Source of the DNA: Bradyrhizobium sp. AS23.2 | Lineage (GTDB): Bacteria; Pseudomonadota; Alphaproteobacteria; Rhizobiales; Xanthobacteraceae | DNA length: 34,865 bases | Direction of reading: 5' to 3' | Assembly (NCBI RefSeq): GCF_001908185.1 | Contig: NZ_LGHM01000057.1 | Location: 1 to 34,865, forward strand | In this document: positions 8,337 to 18,466 of the stretch, in pieces | Numbering within the stretch: position 1 is the first letter of the stretch | How the letters are laid out: each line of letters begins with the position of its first letter | The notes under the pieces: model-generated | The model's database searches: none | Seen by the model: only the letters and a program-made list of their open reading frames with translations | Told to the model about the DNA's origin: nothing | Made by a program: the position numbers and the translations under genes

Positions 8337-8340
<4 letters not shown>
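8180..8340 (+). pseudogene. Decayed C-terminal fragment of an ABC transporter permease
   Basis: Two frames carry the end of a permease of the nitrate/sulfonate/taurine type (NrtB/SsuC/TauC family). First comes LGWFIFENRN at 8198-8227. Then, after a frame change and loss of a few residues, VFAGRLTVIIIGLFVEN and a FRAIERNTVQKWG ending run to a TGA at 8338-8340. The order and the wording of both pieces match the last transmembrane helix and tail of that family. Everything upstream, including the EAA loop, is gone. The stop codon overlaps the start of the dehydratase gene (ATGA), so these genes were once one translationally coupled operon. Confidence 0.7.
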
Positions 8341-10079
<1,739 letters not shown>

Positions 10080-10080
10080 C

Positions 10081-10184
10081 CGTCGTTCCGGGGCGATGCG
10101 AAGCATCGAACCCGGAACCCATTTCACCGCTGTGTGTGCGGCCCGATGGATTCCGGGCTCGCGCTACGCGCGCCCCGGAATGAC
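10081..10184. repeat. Palindromic intergenic repeat inside an operon
   Basis: The left end CGTTCCGGGGCG and the right end CGCCCCGGAATG are near-perfect complements, and smaller hairpins (GATGCGAAGCATC and GCGCTACGCGC) lie inside. It fills the gap between the dehydratase gene and the RraA-like gene. If the two are co-transcribed, the RNA would carry a large hairpin that could attenuate or stabilise the message. Confidence 0.7.
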
Positions 10185-10197
10185 AAGAGGATACACC

Positions 10198-10917
10198 ATG
10201 TCCAAACTCAGCGAAGCCACCCGCAACAAGCTCAAATCCGTCTCCACCGCCACCGTCGCCACCGCGCTGTTCAAGCGCGGCCTGCGCATCCAGATGATCC
10301 AGGACGTGCACCCCCTCGGCCCGGACCAGCCGACCATGGTCGGCGAAGCCTTCACGCTGCGTTACATGCCGGCGCGTGAGGATCTCAACACCATCGATGT
10401 GTTCAAGGACCGCTCGCATCCGCAGCGCAAGGCGGTCGAGGATTGCCCGCCCGGCGCGGTGCTGGTGATGGACAGCCGCAAGGACGCGCGCGCCGCTTCC
10501 GCCGGCGCGATCCTGATCACGCGATTGATGAAGCGCGGTGTCGCCGGCGTCGTCACCGACGGTGGCTTCCGCGATTCCGCCGAGATCGCAAGGCTCGGCT
10601 TCCCGGCCTTCCATCACCGCCCCTCAGCGCCGACCAATCTGACCTTGCATCAGGCAATCGAGATCAACGTGCCCATCGGCTGCGGCGACGCGCCGGTGTT
10701 TCCCGGCGACGTCATTCTCGGCGACAGCGACGGTGTGATCGTGATCCCCGCGCATCTTGCGGACGAGATCGCCAACGAGACCTTCGAGATGACCGCGTTC
10801 GAGGATTTCGTCACCGAAGAAGTGGGCAAGGGTCGCGGCATCTTCGGCCTCTATCCGGCGACCGATCCGCAGACGCTCACCGACTTCGCAGCCTGGCGGA
10901 AGGCGAATGGGAGGTAG
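10198..10917 (+). CDS. RraA-like / HMG-aldolase-family protein
   Basis: This 239-residue protein has the RraA-like fold used by 4-hydroxy-4-methyl-2-oxoglutarate/4-carboxy-4-hydroxy-2-oxoadipate aldolases and oxaloacetate decarboxylases. Characteristic parts are the early STATVATALFKRG, the PPGAVLVMD strand, GVVTDGGFRDSAEI (with the Arg-Asp pair that binds pyruvate and the metal in the family), and GDVILGDSDGVIVIP near the end. ATG at 10198 follows ACAAGAGGATACACC. In sugar-acid gene clusters such proteins often follow an IlvD/Edd-type dehydratase and cleave or decarboxylate its product, which is the likely role here. A regulator of RNase E is unlikely given this context. Confidence 0.88.
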   Translation: MSKLSEATRNKLKSVSTATVATALFKRGLRIQMIQDVHPLGPDQPTMVGEAFTLRYMPAREDLNTIDVFKDRSHPQRKAVEDCPPGAVLVMDSRKDARAASAGAILITRLMKRGVAGVVTDGGFRDSAEIARLGFPAFHHRPSAPTNLTLHQAIEINVPIGCGDAPVFPGDVILGDSDGVIVIPAHLADEIANETFEMTAFEDFVTEEVGKGRGIFGLYPATDPQTLTDFAAWRKANGR

Positions 10918-10924
10918 CCTCTTC

Positions 10925-11070
10925 GCCTCTCCCCGCGTGCGGGGAGAGGCCGGAATGCGCGCGAAGCGCGGATTCCGGGTGAGGGGGAGCCTCCGCGAAC
11001 TCAACTCGCGATGTTTGTGTGGATAGAGCCCCTCACCCCGACCCTCTCCCCGTAAGAACGGGGAGAGGGA
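10925..11070. repeat. Composite palindromic repeat (family B), left copy
   Basis: It has an outer hairpin GCCTCTCCCCGCG/CGGGGAGAGGC at 10925-10950, then ATTCCGGGTGAGGGGGAG. Near the right end are CCCCTCACCCCGACCCTCTCCCCG and a closing hairpin CCCTCTCCCCG/CGGGGAGAGGG at 11042-11069. A second copy in the same orientation lies at 13226-13370, on the other side of the S9 peptidase gene. The strong hairpin directly after the peptidase stop may also end that transcript. Confidence 0.75.
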
Positions 11071-11080
11071 GAAGGTTACG

Positions 11081-13183
11081 CTACGCGTCCGCCATTCCGA
11101 CGGCCCACAGCGCGAACGCATACACGATCGCGACTTCATCGAGCCGGTCGAAGCGCCCGGAGGCGCCGCCGTGGCCGGCGCCCATGTTGGTGCGCAGCAG
11201 GACAGGGCCGCCGCCGCGCATGGTGGCGCGCAGGCGTGCGATCCATTTGGCGGGCTCCCAGTAAGTCACACGGGGATCGGTCAGTCCGCCCATCGCCAGG
11301 ATCGCCGGATACTCCTTCGCCGCGACATTGTCATAGGGCGAATACGACAGGATCGTCCGAAAATCCTTCTCGCTCTCGATCGGGTTGCCCCATTCGGGCC
11401 ATTCCGGCGGCGTCAGCGGCAGCGTGTCGTCGAGCATGGTGTTGAGCACGTCGACGAACGGCACCTCGGCAACGATGCCGGCGAACAGCTCGCCGGCGCG
11501 GTTGGCGACCGCGCCCATCAGCATGCCGCCGGCCGAACCGCCATGGCCGACGATGCGTCTTGCGCTCGTATACTTTGCTGCGATCAGTGCGCGGGCGCTG
11601 GCGGCAAAGTCGTCGAACGAATTCGTCTTCTTCTCGCGCTTGCCGTCGAGATACCAGCCCCAGCCCTTGTCGGCGCCGCCGCGGATATGGGCGATGGCAT
11701 AGACGAAACCGCGATCGACCAGCGACAGACGGTTGGCGCTGAACGAGGCCGGCATCGCCATGCCGTAGGAGCCGTAGCCGTAGAGCAAGAGCGGCGCCGA
11801 GCCATCGAGCTTGAGCCCGCGGCGATAGAGGATCGACACCGGCACCTCGGCGCCGTCATGCGATTTCGCCATGATGCGCGTCGTGACATAGTCGGCCGCG
11901 TCGTGGCCGGACGGGATCTCCTGGCGCTTGCGAAGCACGCGCGTGCGCTTCGTCATATCGTAGTCGTAGACTTCCGATGGCGTCGTCATCGACGAATACG
12001 CGAAACGCAGGGTAGTCGTCTCGAATTCGTAGGAACCCATGGTGTCCAGCGAATAGGCGGCCTCGTCGAAGGCGATGGCGTGCTCTTCCTTCGTCGTGAG
12101 ATCGCGGATTACGATCGCCGGCAGCGCGTTGGCGCGCTCCAGCCGAACCAGGTGGCCGGCATAGAGATCGAGATCGATGATGTAGATGCCCGGGCGATAC
12201 GGGATCAAATCGCGCCAGTTCGCCCGCTCGGGTGCGGCGAGCGGTGCGGTGACGATCTTGAAGTCGATCGCGTCATCCGCATTGGTGAGGATGAAGAGCT
12301 CGTCGCCGCGATCGGCCAGCGAATATTGCACGCCCTCCTGTCGCGCCGCGACCAGGCGCGGTGGCGCCTCGGGATTTGCGAGATCGATCAGTCGCTGCTC
12401 GCTTGTCTCGTGATCCCCACCCGCGATGACACAGAAGCGGCCGCTGGTGCTCTCGTGCAGATGGGTGAACCAGCCGGAATCCTGCTCTTCATAGACGAGC
12501 GTGTCGTCCGCCTGCTTCGTGCCCAGCCGGTGCCGCCACACCTGCATCGGGCGGTGATTGTCGTCGAGCTTCACATAGAAGAAGGACTTCGCATCCTTGC
12601 TCCAGACGATGCCGCCGTCGGTCTCCTCGACAACGTCGTCAAGATCCTTGCCGGTCGCCCAGTCGCGCACGCGGATCGAGAAATATTCGGAGCCTTTGGT
12701 GTCGGCGCTCCAGGCCTGGAGCTTGTGATTGTACGAGTGCCGGCTGCCACCGAACTTGAAATATTTGTGGTCCTTGGCGAGCGCGTCGCCGTCGAGCACG
12801 ATGTGGCTGTCGCCGCCGTCGCGCGGCATGCGGCCGAACAATTCGTGCTGCCCGCCTTCGCGAAACTTGCGGAAATAGGCGAACGGCCCGTCCGGCGACG
12901 GCACGCTGGAATCGTCCTCCTTGATCCGTCCGCGCATCTCGCGCACCAGCGTCTTCTGCAAGGCGGCGGTGTGGCCGAGCAGGCTTTCGGTGTAACCGTT
13001 CTCTTCGTCGAGATATTTGCGAATGTCGGGATCCAGCACGGCGGGATCGCGCAGCACCTCCTGCCACTTCTCATCCTTCAGCCAGGCATAGTCGTCGGTC
13101 ACGGTGATCCCGTGCCGCGTGAAGGAATGCGGCCGGCGCGGGGCGATGGGGGGCTGGGAAGGTGTCTTGGCCTGCTGTGTCAC
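11081..13183 (-). CDS. ptrB: S9-family prolyl oligopeptidase (oligopeptidase B type)
   Basis: The gene encodes about 700 residues. An N-terminal beta-propeller domain (from PRRPHSFTRHG and the DDYAWLKDE segment) precedes the C-terminal alpha/beta hydrolase. The catalytic triad is visible: serine about 550 in GHGGSAGGMLMG, aspartate about 636 in GLTDPRVTYWEPAKW, histidine about 671 in GAGHGG. Oligopeptidase B cleaves short peptides after Arg or Lys, usually in the cytoplasm; no signal peptide is seen. The GTG at 13183 is chosen over a TTG five codons upstream because GAGGA sits just before it. The gene stands alone between two copies of the same composite repeat. A general prolyl oligopeptidase is the alternative name. 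Confidence 0.92.
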   Translation of the reverse strand: MTQQAKTPSQPPIAPRRPHSFTRHGITVTDDYAWLKDEKWQEVLRDPAVLDPDIRKYLDEENGYTESLLGHTAALQKTLVREMRGRIKEDDSSVPSPDGPFAYFRKFREGGQHELFGRMPRDGGDSHIVLDGDALAKDHKYFKFGGSRHSYNHKLQAWSADTKGSEYFSIRVRDWATGKDLDDVVEETDGGIVWSKDAKSFFYVKLDDNHRPMQVWRHRLGTKQADDTLVYEEQDSGWFTHLHESTSGRFCVIAGGDHETSEQRLIDLANPEAPPRLVAARQEGVQYSLADRGDELFILTNADDAIDFKIVTAPLAAPERANWRDLIPYRPGIYIIDLDLYAGHLVRLERANALPAIVIRDLTTKEEHAIAFDEAAYSLDTMGSYEFETTTLRFAYSSMTTPSEVYDYDMTKRTRVLRKRQEIPSGHDAADYVTTRIMAKSHDGAEVPVSILYRRGLKLDGSAPLLLYGYGSYGMAMPASFSANRLSLVDRGFVYAIAHIRGGADKGWGWYLDGKREKKTNSFDDFAASARALIAAKYTSARRIVGHGGSAGGMLMGAVANRAGELFAGIVAEVPFVDVLNTMLDDTLPLTPPEWPEWGNPIESEKDFRTILSYSPYDNVAAKEYPAILAMGGLTDPRVTYWEPAKWIARLRATMRGGGPVLLRTNMGAGHGGASGRFDRLDEVAIVYAFALWAVGMADA

Positions 13184-13225
13184 TCGATCCTCTTTCAACT
13201 AGGTATCCGCGATGTCGCCGTCCTT

Positions 13226-13370
13226 CACCTCGCCCCGCTTGCGAGGAGAGGTCGGATTGCATCGAAGATGCAATCCGGGTGAGGGGGAGTCTCCGCGGCT
13301 CTCACTCTCACCGTCCTTGTGGAGGCTCCCCCTCACCCCGACCCTCTCCCCGCAAGCGAGGCGAGGGAGA
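13226..13370. repeat. Composite palindromic repeat (family B), right copy
   Basis: It has the same plan as the element at 10925-11070: CCTCGCCCCGC-TTGCGAGGAGAGG, then ATTGCATCGAAGATGCAATCCGGGTGAGGGGGAG, later CTCCCCCTCACCCCGACC and CTCTCCCCGCAAGCGAGGCGAGGG. The internal GATTGCATC/GATGCAATC hairpin differs between copies while the flanks agree. It lies between the start of the S9 peptidase and the MBOAT gene, which are divergent. The remaining 150 bases up to the MBOAT start (13371-13520) hold no gene and must contain its promoter. Confidence 0.75.
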
Positions 13371-13520
13371 AAAGGGAGGCTCGCCGTGTATTCCTTCTTA
13401 TATCGTCCCGATTCCGCGAATTGCCAGCGCCGCTGCGCCAAGGACTGCGCCAAGCCGCCGGGTTGTTGACCGGCCGCTTGTATGCTTTAGGGGCAATATT
13501 CCCGCCGCCGGTCCAGCCTG

Positions 13521-14957
13521 ATGCTGTTCAATTCCTACGCGTTCATCCTGCTGTTCCTCCCCGTTGTGCTGGCCGGCTATTTCTGGCTCGGGGGGCGCAG
13601 CAATCTCGCCCCGGTGATCTGGCTGGCGGCCGCCTCGCTCGCCTTCTACGCCATCGGCAACTGGCAGTTCGTGGCCCTGTTGCTGATATCGATCGCCTTC
13701 AACTATGGGGTCGGCCACCTCCTCATCGTGGCGAAGCTCACATCGTTGCAGCGCCGGACGGCGCTCGTTTTCGGTGTTGCCGGCGATCTGCTCGTACTTG
13801 GCGTCTTCAAATATGCCGGCTTCGCCACCGAAAACGTCAATGCACTGTTCGGCTCGCATCTCGCGGTCCACATCCTGCTGCCGGTCGGCATATCCTTCTA
13901 CACCTTCACCCAGATCGCGTTCCTGGTGGATGCCTGGCGCGGGCAGGTCGCGGCTTACGCGCTGCCACATTATGCGCTGTTCGTGACCTATTTCCCGCAT
14001 CTGATCGCGGGGCCGATCCTCCACCACAGGGACATGATCCCGCAGTTCGAGCGGAAGGAGGCCAAGCATCCGGACGTGCATCTGATCCTGTGCGGCGTGA
14101 TCATCTTCGCGATCGGCCTGTTCAAGAAGACGTGCCTTGCCGACGGCATCCAGCCGCTGGTCGCGCTGGCCTTCGAGGCGCGATCGCCGAGCTTCGATCA
14201 GGCCTGGCTCGGCGCGCTCGCCTACACGTTCCAGCTCTATTTCGATTTCTCGGGCTATTCCGACATGGCGATCGGGATATCGCTGATGTTCGGCATCTTC
14301 CTGCCCATCAACTTCAACTCGCCTTACAAAGCCACCAGCATCGTCGAGTTCTGGCGGCGCTGGCACATGACGCTGTCGCAGTTCCTGCGCGACTATCTCT
14401 ACATCCCGCTTGGCGGCAATCGCCGAGGCCGCGTGCTGCGCTACGTCAATCTGATGGTCACGATGCTGCTCGGCGGGCTCTGGCATGGCGCGGCCTGGAC
14501 GTTCGTGGTGTGGGGCGCGCTGCACGGCGCCTATCTCTGCGTCAACCACGCTTTCAATGCGTTGGTGCCGAACGTTCCGGCGATTCTTGCACGTCCGGTC
14601 CGCATCGCAGGTCGCGTGCTGACGTTCCTCGCCGTCGTCGTCGCCTGGGTGTTCTTCCGCGCCGAGAGCGTCGACTGTGCGCTGCGTGTCCTCCGCGCCA
14701 TGGCTGATCCCTCAAACATCGTCTTTGGCCGCGAGGAGATCGCGGCCCTGGTGCTGGTCTCCATCTATGCTGCGCTGGTGTGGCTCGCGCCGAACACGCA
14801 AGGAATCATGGGATACGATCACGGCAACCGCAGCGTCGGCGAGAGCCTGAGAGCAGGGCGCATGCGGCCGCTGGTCCTCTATGGCGCGTCGCTGGTGCTC
14901 GCGTTCGGCATTCTCGGCATCCAGAGCCACAGCGAATTCATCTATTTCCGGTTCTGA
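13521..14957 (+). CDS. MBOAT-family membrane O-acyltransferase (AlgI-like)
   Basis: This 478-residue protein has many hydrophobic helices, starting NSYAFILLFLPVVLAGYFWLG. It belongs to the membrane-bound O-acyltransferases that carry acyl groups across the inner membrane to extracellular polysaccharides, as AlgI does for alginate. Diagnostic segments are YFPHLIAGPILHH, YFDFSGYSDMAIG, EFWRRWHMTLSQFLRDYLYIPLGGN, and the active-site region GGLWHGAAWTFVVWGALHG with H322 and H335. The stop overlaps the start of the next gene as TGATG, so the two are translationally coupled and probably form one acetylation system. The acceptor polymer is not identified; no alginate genes are seen here. Confidence 0.92.
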   Translation: MLFNSYAFILLFLPVVLAGYFWLGGRSNLAPVIWLAAASLAFYAIGNWQFVALLLISIAFNYGVGHLLIVAKLTSLQRRTALVFGVAGDLLVLGVFKYAGFATENVNALFGSHLAVHILLPVGISFYTFTQIAFLVDAWRGQVAAYALPHYALFVTYFPHLIAGPILHHRDMIPQFERKEAKHPDVHLILCGVIIFAIGLFKKTCLADGIQPLVALAFEARSPSFDQAWLGALAYTFQLYFDFSGYSDMAIGISLMFGIFLPINFNSPYKATSIVEFWRRWHMTLSQFLRDYLYIPLGGNRRGRVLRYVNLMVTMLLGGLWHGAAWTFVVWGALHGAYLCVNHAFNALVPNVPAILARPVRIAGRVLTFLAVVVAWVFFRAESVDCALRVLRAMADPSNIVFGREEIAALVLVSIYAALVWLAPNTQGIMGYDHGNRSVGESLRAGRMRPLVLYGASLVLAFGILGIQSHSEFIYFRF

Positions 14958-16063
14958 TGCGCACGCCGTTCACACATTTGGGGCGTCTTCTCCTCGCGAG
15001 CATCGCGTGCGTGCTGGGCGCGGCGGCACTCACCTTCGTCGTCGATCCCTTGCAACTGTTCCGCCCTGCGCGGTTCGCCGCCTTCTACTCCGATGATACG
15101 CGCGTACAGAATGCCGGGCTGATCCGCAGCCAGTCGTTCGACACCGCCTTCATGGGCACCTCGCTCGCGATCCATTTCCGCCAGAGCGACATCGATCGCG
15201 CGCTCGGCATCCGTTCGCTCAAGCTGGCGATGACCGGCTCCAATTCGCGCCAGCAAAGCTTCGTGCTGGAGCAGGCGATCGCCCGCGGCGCCCGGCGCGT
15301 GATCTGGGAGATGGACGACTTCATCTTTGTCGATGCGGCCGACATCGAGGCCGATCCCTATCTGTCCGTCGATCTCTATCGCAGGACGGCCAAGGGCGTC
15401 GCGTCCTATCTGTTCAGCGCCGCGATGGCGAAGGAGTCCCTGTTCGCGATAGTGCGGTCGATTCCGCCGCTGCGGCAGCCCCTGACCCGGGCGACGCCCT
15501 TTCTCCCCGTCAGGTTCGCGCTGTCCGACGTCGACGACATCTACGCGCTGCCACGGGATTTCGACGTTGCGCGTAGCTACAACGCGGAGAAGTCGCTGGC
15601 CTCCTTCGCCTATATCACCGATCCCGTGCGCAGCCGTTTCCTCGGCGAAGGCTATGACTACGACGTCATGGTTCGGCATTTCGAGCGTGACGCCGTCGGC
15701 CTGATCACGCGCCATCCGGACGTGACGTTCGACATCTACTTGCCGCCGTATTCGATCCTGCAATTCGTCGCGATGCGTGATGCCTCGCCCGAGACGCTGA
15801 AGATCGTCACCGATCTCACCGCGCACATTGCCGAGCGGCTGACACAGCTTCGCAATGTGCGTCTCCACGATTTCCGCGCGATCAAGGAGGTCACCCACGA
15901 CCTCGGCAATTACGGCGACGTCATCCACCATTCGCCGGTTGTCGACGCGAAGGTGCTGCAGTGGCTGGCGAGTGGGGAGTACAGGGTCGATCCGAAGGCG
16001 CCTACCGCGTCGCTGGACAAGCTGAAGGCTCAGGTTGAAGCGTATCGGGTAAATCAGCCGTAG
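14957..16063 (+). CDS. Membrane-anchored SGNH-like partner of the MBOAT protein
   Basis: This 368-residue protein has an N-terminal membrane helix (about 8-27) and a large extracytoplasmic domain. After the anchor comes DTAFMGTSLAIHF, which fits block I of SGNH hydrolases (serine in GTS). AMTGSNS fits a glycine/asparagine block, and GDVIHHSP near residue 325 supplies a possible Asp/His pair. In AlgI-type systems a second protein of this fold (AlgJ/AlgX-like) performs the final acetyl transfer, which is the natural inference here. The start at 14957 overlaps the MBOAT stop. Longer in-frame starts upstream lie within the MBOAT gene and are discarded. The SGNH assignment is by motif order only. 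Confidence 0.8.
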   Translation: MRTPFTHLGRLLLASIACVLGAAALTFVVDPLQLFRPARFAAFYSDDTRVQNAGLIRSQSFDTAFMGTSLAIHFRQSDIDRALGIRSLKLAMTGSNSRQQSFVLEQAIARGARRVIWEMDDFIFVDAADIEADPYLSVDLYRRTAKGVASYLFSAAMAKESLFAIVRSIPPLRQPLTRATPFLPVRFALSDVDDIYALPRDFDVARSYNAEKSLASFAYITDPVRSRFLGEGYDYDVMVRHFERDAVGLITRHPDVTFDIYLPPYSILQFVAMRDASPETLKIVTDLTAHIAERLTQLRNVRLHDFRAIKEVTHDLGNYGDVIHHSPVVDAKVLQWLASGEYRVDPKAPTASLDKLKAQVEAYRVNQP

Positions 16064-16071
16064 CCGAAATA

Positions 16072-16155
16072 CTCCGCCGTCGTCCCGGATCGGCGCTCCG
16101 CCCTGGACAACGCTACGCGTTGCCAAGGCTGCGCTTGTCCGGGACGACAGCGGAG
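16072..16155. repeat. Palindromic intergenic repeat between convergent genes
   Basis: The arms at 16072-16089 and 16138-16155 are complementary at 17 of 18 positions (CTCCGCCGTCGTCCCGGA against TCCGGGACGACAGCGGAG). The interior holds further short complementary stretches around GGACAA and TTGTCC. It lies between converging genes and could serve as a bidirectional terminator, although no T tract follows. Confidence 0.75.
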
Positions 16156-16167
16156 TCTGAGCTCTCC

Positions 16168-17355
16168 CTACACCGCCACCTCTTCGCCGAGATACGCAAC
16201 CGCGGCCTCGAGCCCGCCCTTGCCGTGCGGGATCTTCAGCGCGTTCAGCCCGACCTCGATCACCCCTAACGTTCCGAGCAGCATCGGGGCGTTGACATGG
16301 CCCATATGGGCGATGCGGAAGGCCTGGCCGGAGAGATCGCCGATGCCGGTGCCGAGCACGACGCCGCACTTCTCCTTGCAATAGCGTTGCAGCACCGCCG
16401 GATCATGGCCGTTGCTCATGGTCACCGTGGTTACGGTGTTGGAGCGTTCGCTGGCCTCGGCGACGTTGAAGCCGAGCACCTGGCCTTCCGACCATGCCCC
16501 GACCGCACGGCGCGCGGCCTCGCCGAGCAGGCTGTGGCGGCGGAAGGCGTTCTCCAGACCCTCTTCGTGCAAGAGGTCGATGGCTTGGCGCAGAGCGAAC
16601 AACAGATGCACCGGCGCGGTGCCGGCATATTTGCGATAGTGCTCGGTGCCCTCGCGCTCGCTCCAGCTCCAATAGGGCGTCGACATGTTGGCTTTCTTGT
16701 GCGCCTCGAGCGCGCGCTCGTTGGCGGAGACGAAGCCGAGGCCGGGCGGCGTCATCAGGCCCTTCTGCGAGCCGGACATCGCGACGTCGATACCCCATTT
16801 GTCCATCTCGAACGGCATGCAGCCGAGCGAGGCGACGGTATCGACCATGTACAGCGCGGGATGACCGCTCGCCTTGATTGCCTTGCCGATCGCCTCGATG
16901 TCGTTCTGTACGCCCGAGGCGGTGTCGACTTGGACGACGACGACGGCCTTGATCGTGTGCTCCTTGTCGCGGCGCAGGCGCTCCTCGACCTCATGCGGCC
17001 GTACCGCGCGGCGCCAGTCGCCCTTGAGCACCTCGACCTCGGCGCCCATCAGCGCCGCCGCATTGCCCCAGCCGACCGCGAAACGGCCGCTCTCGAGCAC
17101 CAGCACCTTGTCGCCGCGCGACAGCACGTTGCTGAGCGCGGCTTCCCAGGCGCCATGGCCGTTGGCGATGTAGATGTAGGACTTGCCCTTGGTCGCGAAC
17201 AGCTTCGAGATGTCGCGGAGCAGGCTCTCGGTCAGATCGGTCATCTGTTTGGAGTAGATGTCGATCGCCGGACGATGCATCGCCCGCAGCACATCGTCGG
17301 GCATCGTGGTGGGCCCGGGGATGGCCAGAAATTCCCGGCCCGCGCGAACGGTCAT
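16168..17355 (-). CDS. Class V PLP-dependent aminotransferase (serine/alanine-glyoxylate type)
   Basis: This 395-residue cytoplasmic enzyme has fold type I. It opens with AIPGPTTMPDDVL, the substrate-binding N-terminus of this family, followed by YIYIANGHGAWEAAL for phosphate binding, VVVQVDTASG, and MVDTVASLG (aspartate that pairs with the pyridine nitrogen). The Schiff-base lysine is K198 in SGSQKGLMTPPG. The family transfers amino groups from serine or alanine to glyoxylate; exact specificity is not readable. ATG at 17355 follows AACAAGGACCAACAGCA. The gene is alone in its orientation block together with the nuclease-like gene upstream, 107 bases away. Confidence 0.92.
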   Translation of the reverse strand: MTVRAGREFLAIPGPTTMPDDVLRAMHRPAIDIYSKQMTDLTESLLRDISKLFATKGKSYIYIANGHGAWEAALSNVLSRGDKVLVLESGRFAVGWGNAAALMGAEVEVLKGDWRRAVRPHEVEERLRRDKEHTIKAVVVVQVDTASGVQNDIEAIGKAIKASGHPALYMVDTVASLGCMPFEMDKWGIDVAMSGSQKGLMTPPGLGFVSANERALEAHKKANMSTPYWSWSEREGTEHYRKYAGTAPVHLLFALRQAIDLLHEEGLENAFRRHSLLGEAARRAVGAWSEGQVLGFNVAEASERSNTVTTVTMSNGHDPAVLQRYCKEKCGVVLGTGIGDLSGQAFRIAHMGHVNAPMLLGTLGVIEVGLNALKIPHGKGGLEAAVAYLGEEVAV

Positions 17356-17462
17356 TGCTGTTGGTCCTTGTTGCTTGAGAACAGGCTGATGCGTTGCTGA
17401 ATCACACTTTTACGCGCCGCTGGGACTCAAGAAAAGCACGTAAAATGCAGCCCTGACGGCCC

Positions 17463-18203
17463 CTATCGTTTGGTCTCACGGCAGCCGGCGGCCTCCGCCT
17501 CCTCCACCGAGCAGAACCAGCGGGTGCCCTTGCTGATCTTCATCTTGATCTGCGCGTACCAGCGGCTGGTCGGCTGGTGAAAGATGCATTCGCCGGCGCT
17601 GTTGACGTTGCCCTTGATGGTGCAGTCCGGCGACGGCGCGACCGGCCCGGAGGCCGAAGCGAGCAGCACCGCATGCGCCCCCTCCGGCGGCTTGGTCGCG
17701 CCCAGGATGGCGGTCTTCTTGTTGCGCACGCGCCAGTCCCAGGGCGCGATGAAGGCACCCTGCCACATGCCGGCCTTTGCCTCGCGCGCGGCAGCCTCGT
17801 CGGCGTCGTAGTCATGGGAGATACGGGTATAGGCCAGCGCCCAGCCGCTGCGCACCAGCCATTTCTGGATGTCCTCACCGCCGACCTCGCAGTGCGCCAC
17901 GGTGCGGCCGCGCCGGTCGATCGAGCGGGCATGGCAGACCCAGTTCTTGCCCTCGGTGTATTTGGCGAGCTCGTCGCGCGCCGCGACGCCGCAGGTCCAG
18001 CGCTCGCTCTTGGTGTTGAGGCAGAGCTGGTCGGCCGAGGGCGCGTCGATGCCGCCGAGCCGGATCCGCGTGTTGCCGATCAGGACGGAATCGCCGTCGC
18101 GGACCTTTGCCGTGCCGGTAATGTCGGCGGCCTGCGCCAGCGACGGCAAGGTGAGCAGGGAGAAGCCGAGCAGAGACAGCGCAATCAGGAATTTTCGCAA
18201 CAT
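17463..18203 (-). CDS. Exported staphylococcal-nuclease-like protein with altered active site
   Basis: This 246-residue protein has a clear signal peptide (MLRKFLIALS... cut after AQA near residue 26) and an SNase/thermonuclease domain (about 27-160). The calcium-binding DGDS (36-39), R48 in RIRLGG and D53 are kept, as is the second arginine in DRRGRTVAH. The position of the catalytic base glutamate, in the usual DAPE, is S56 (DAPSADQ). A C-terminal region with four cysteines, CTIKGN...ECIFH and WFCSVEEAEAAGCR, is a tail common in exported SNase proteins of this group. It may bind or weakly cleave nucleic acid in the periplasm. Confidence 0.87.
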   Translation of the reverse strand: MLRKFLIALSLLGFSLLTLPSLAQAADITGTAKVRDGDSVLIGNTRIRLGGIDAPSADQLCLNTKSERWTCGVAARDELAKYTEGKNWVCHARSIDRRGRTVAHCEVGGEDIQKWLVRSGWALAYTRISHDYDADEAAAREAKAGMWQGAFIAPWDWRVRNKKTAILGATKPPEGAHAVLLASASGPVAPSPDCTIKGNVNSAGECIFHQPTSRWYAQIKMKISKGTRWFCSVEEAEAAGCRETKR

Positions 18204-18321
18204 GCCGGTCCGCGTGTGATGAAAATCTCGATAGACCCCGCAATTGTGGTCGGCTTTTGGCCACTCGGCCAGCGCCCGCCTAAGAGATGGGCTTTCAACT
18301 TCCCGTCATTGTGACGGGTAG

Positions 18322-18465
18322 CTCTCGTGTCCCGGACGCGGTGCGGCGTGCAACGCCGCTCCGCTGAGCCGGGACCGCAGAAACTGCGGGCTGACGTCTC
18401 GGCGGCATGGGCCCCGGCTCAGCAGCGCACCGCTTGCGCGCTGCGCTGCGTCCGGGGCACGAGAT
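18322..18465. repeat. Dispersed palindromic repeat (family A), second copy
   Basis: It starts CTCTCGTGTCCCGGACGCGGTGC and ends GCGCTGCGTCCGGGGCACGAGA, with GCTGAGCCGGGACC and GGCCCCGGCTCAGCAGCGC inside. These are the same words and the same boundary sequence as the element at 4050-4222. It ends two bases before the stop codon of the hypothetical gene on the minus strand. Confidence 0.72.
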
Positions 18466-18466
18466 C

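Noticed and set aside
10925..11070. Possible CRISPR-like array from repeated CTCTCCCCG words
   Set aside because: The words are parts of hairpins in one composite repeat, with no regular spacers and no cas genes.
11171..13282. A 703-codon plus-strand open frame over the S9 peptidase gene
   Set aside because: The minus strand has the complete catalytic triad and family domains; the plus frame is rich in Arg, His and Gly without structure, as expected of a shadow.
14780..14956. Longer start for the SGNH-like gene
   Set aside because: These codons overlap the MBOAT gene and are Arg-rich. The start at 14957 gives a membrane anchor and the usual TGATG coupling.
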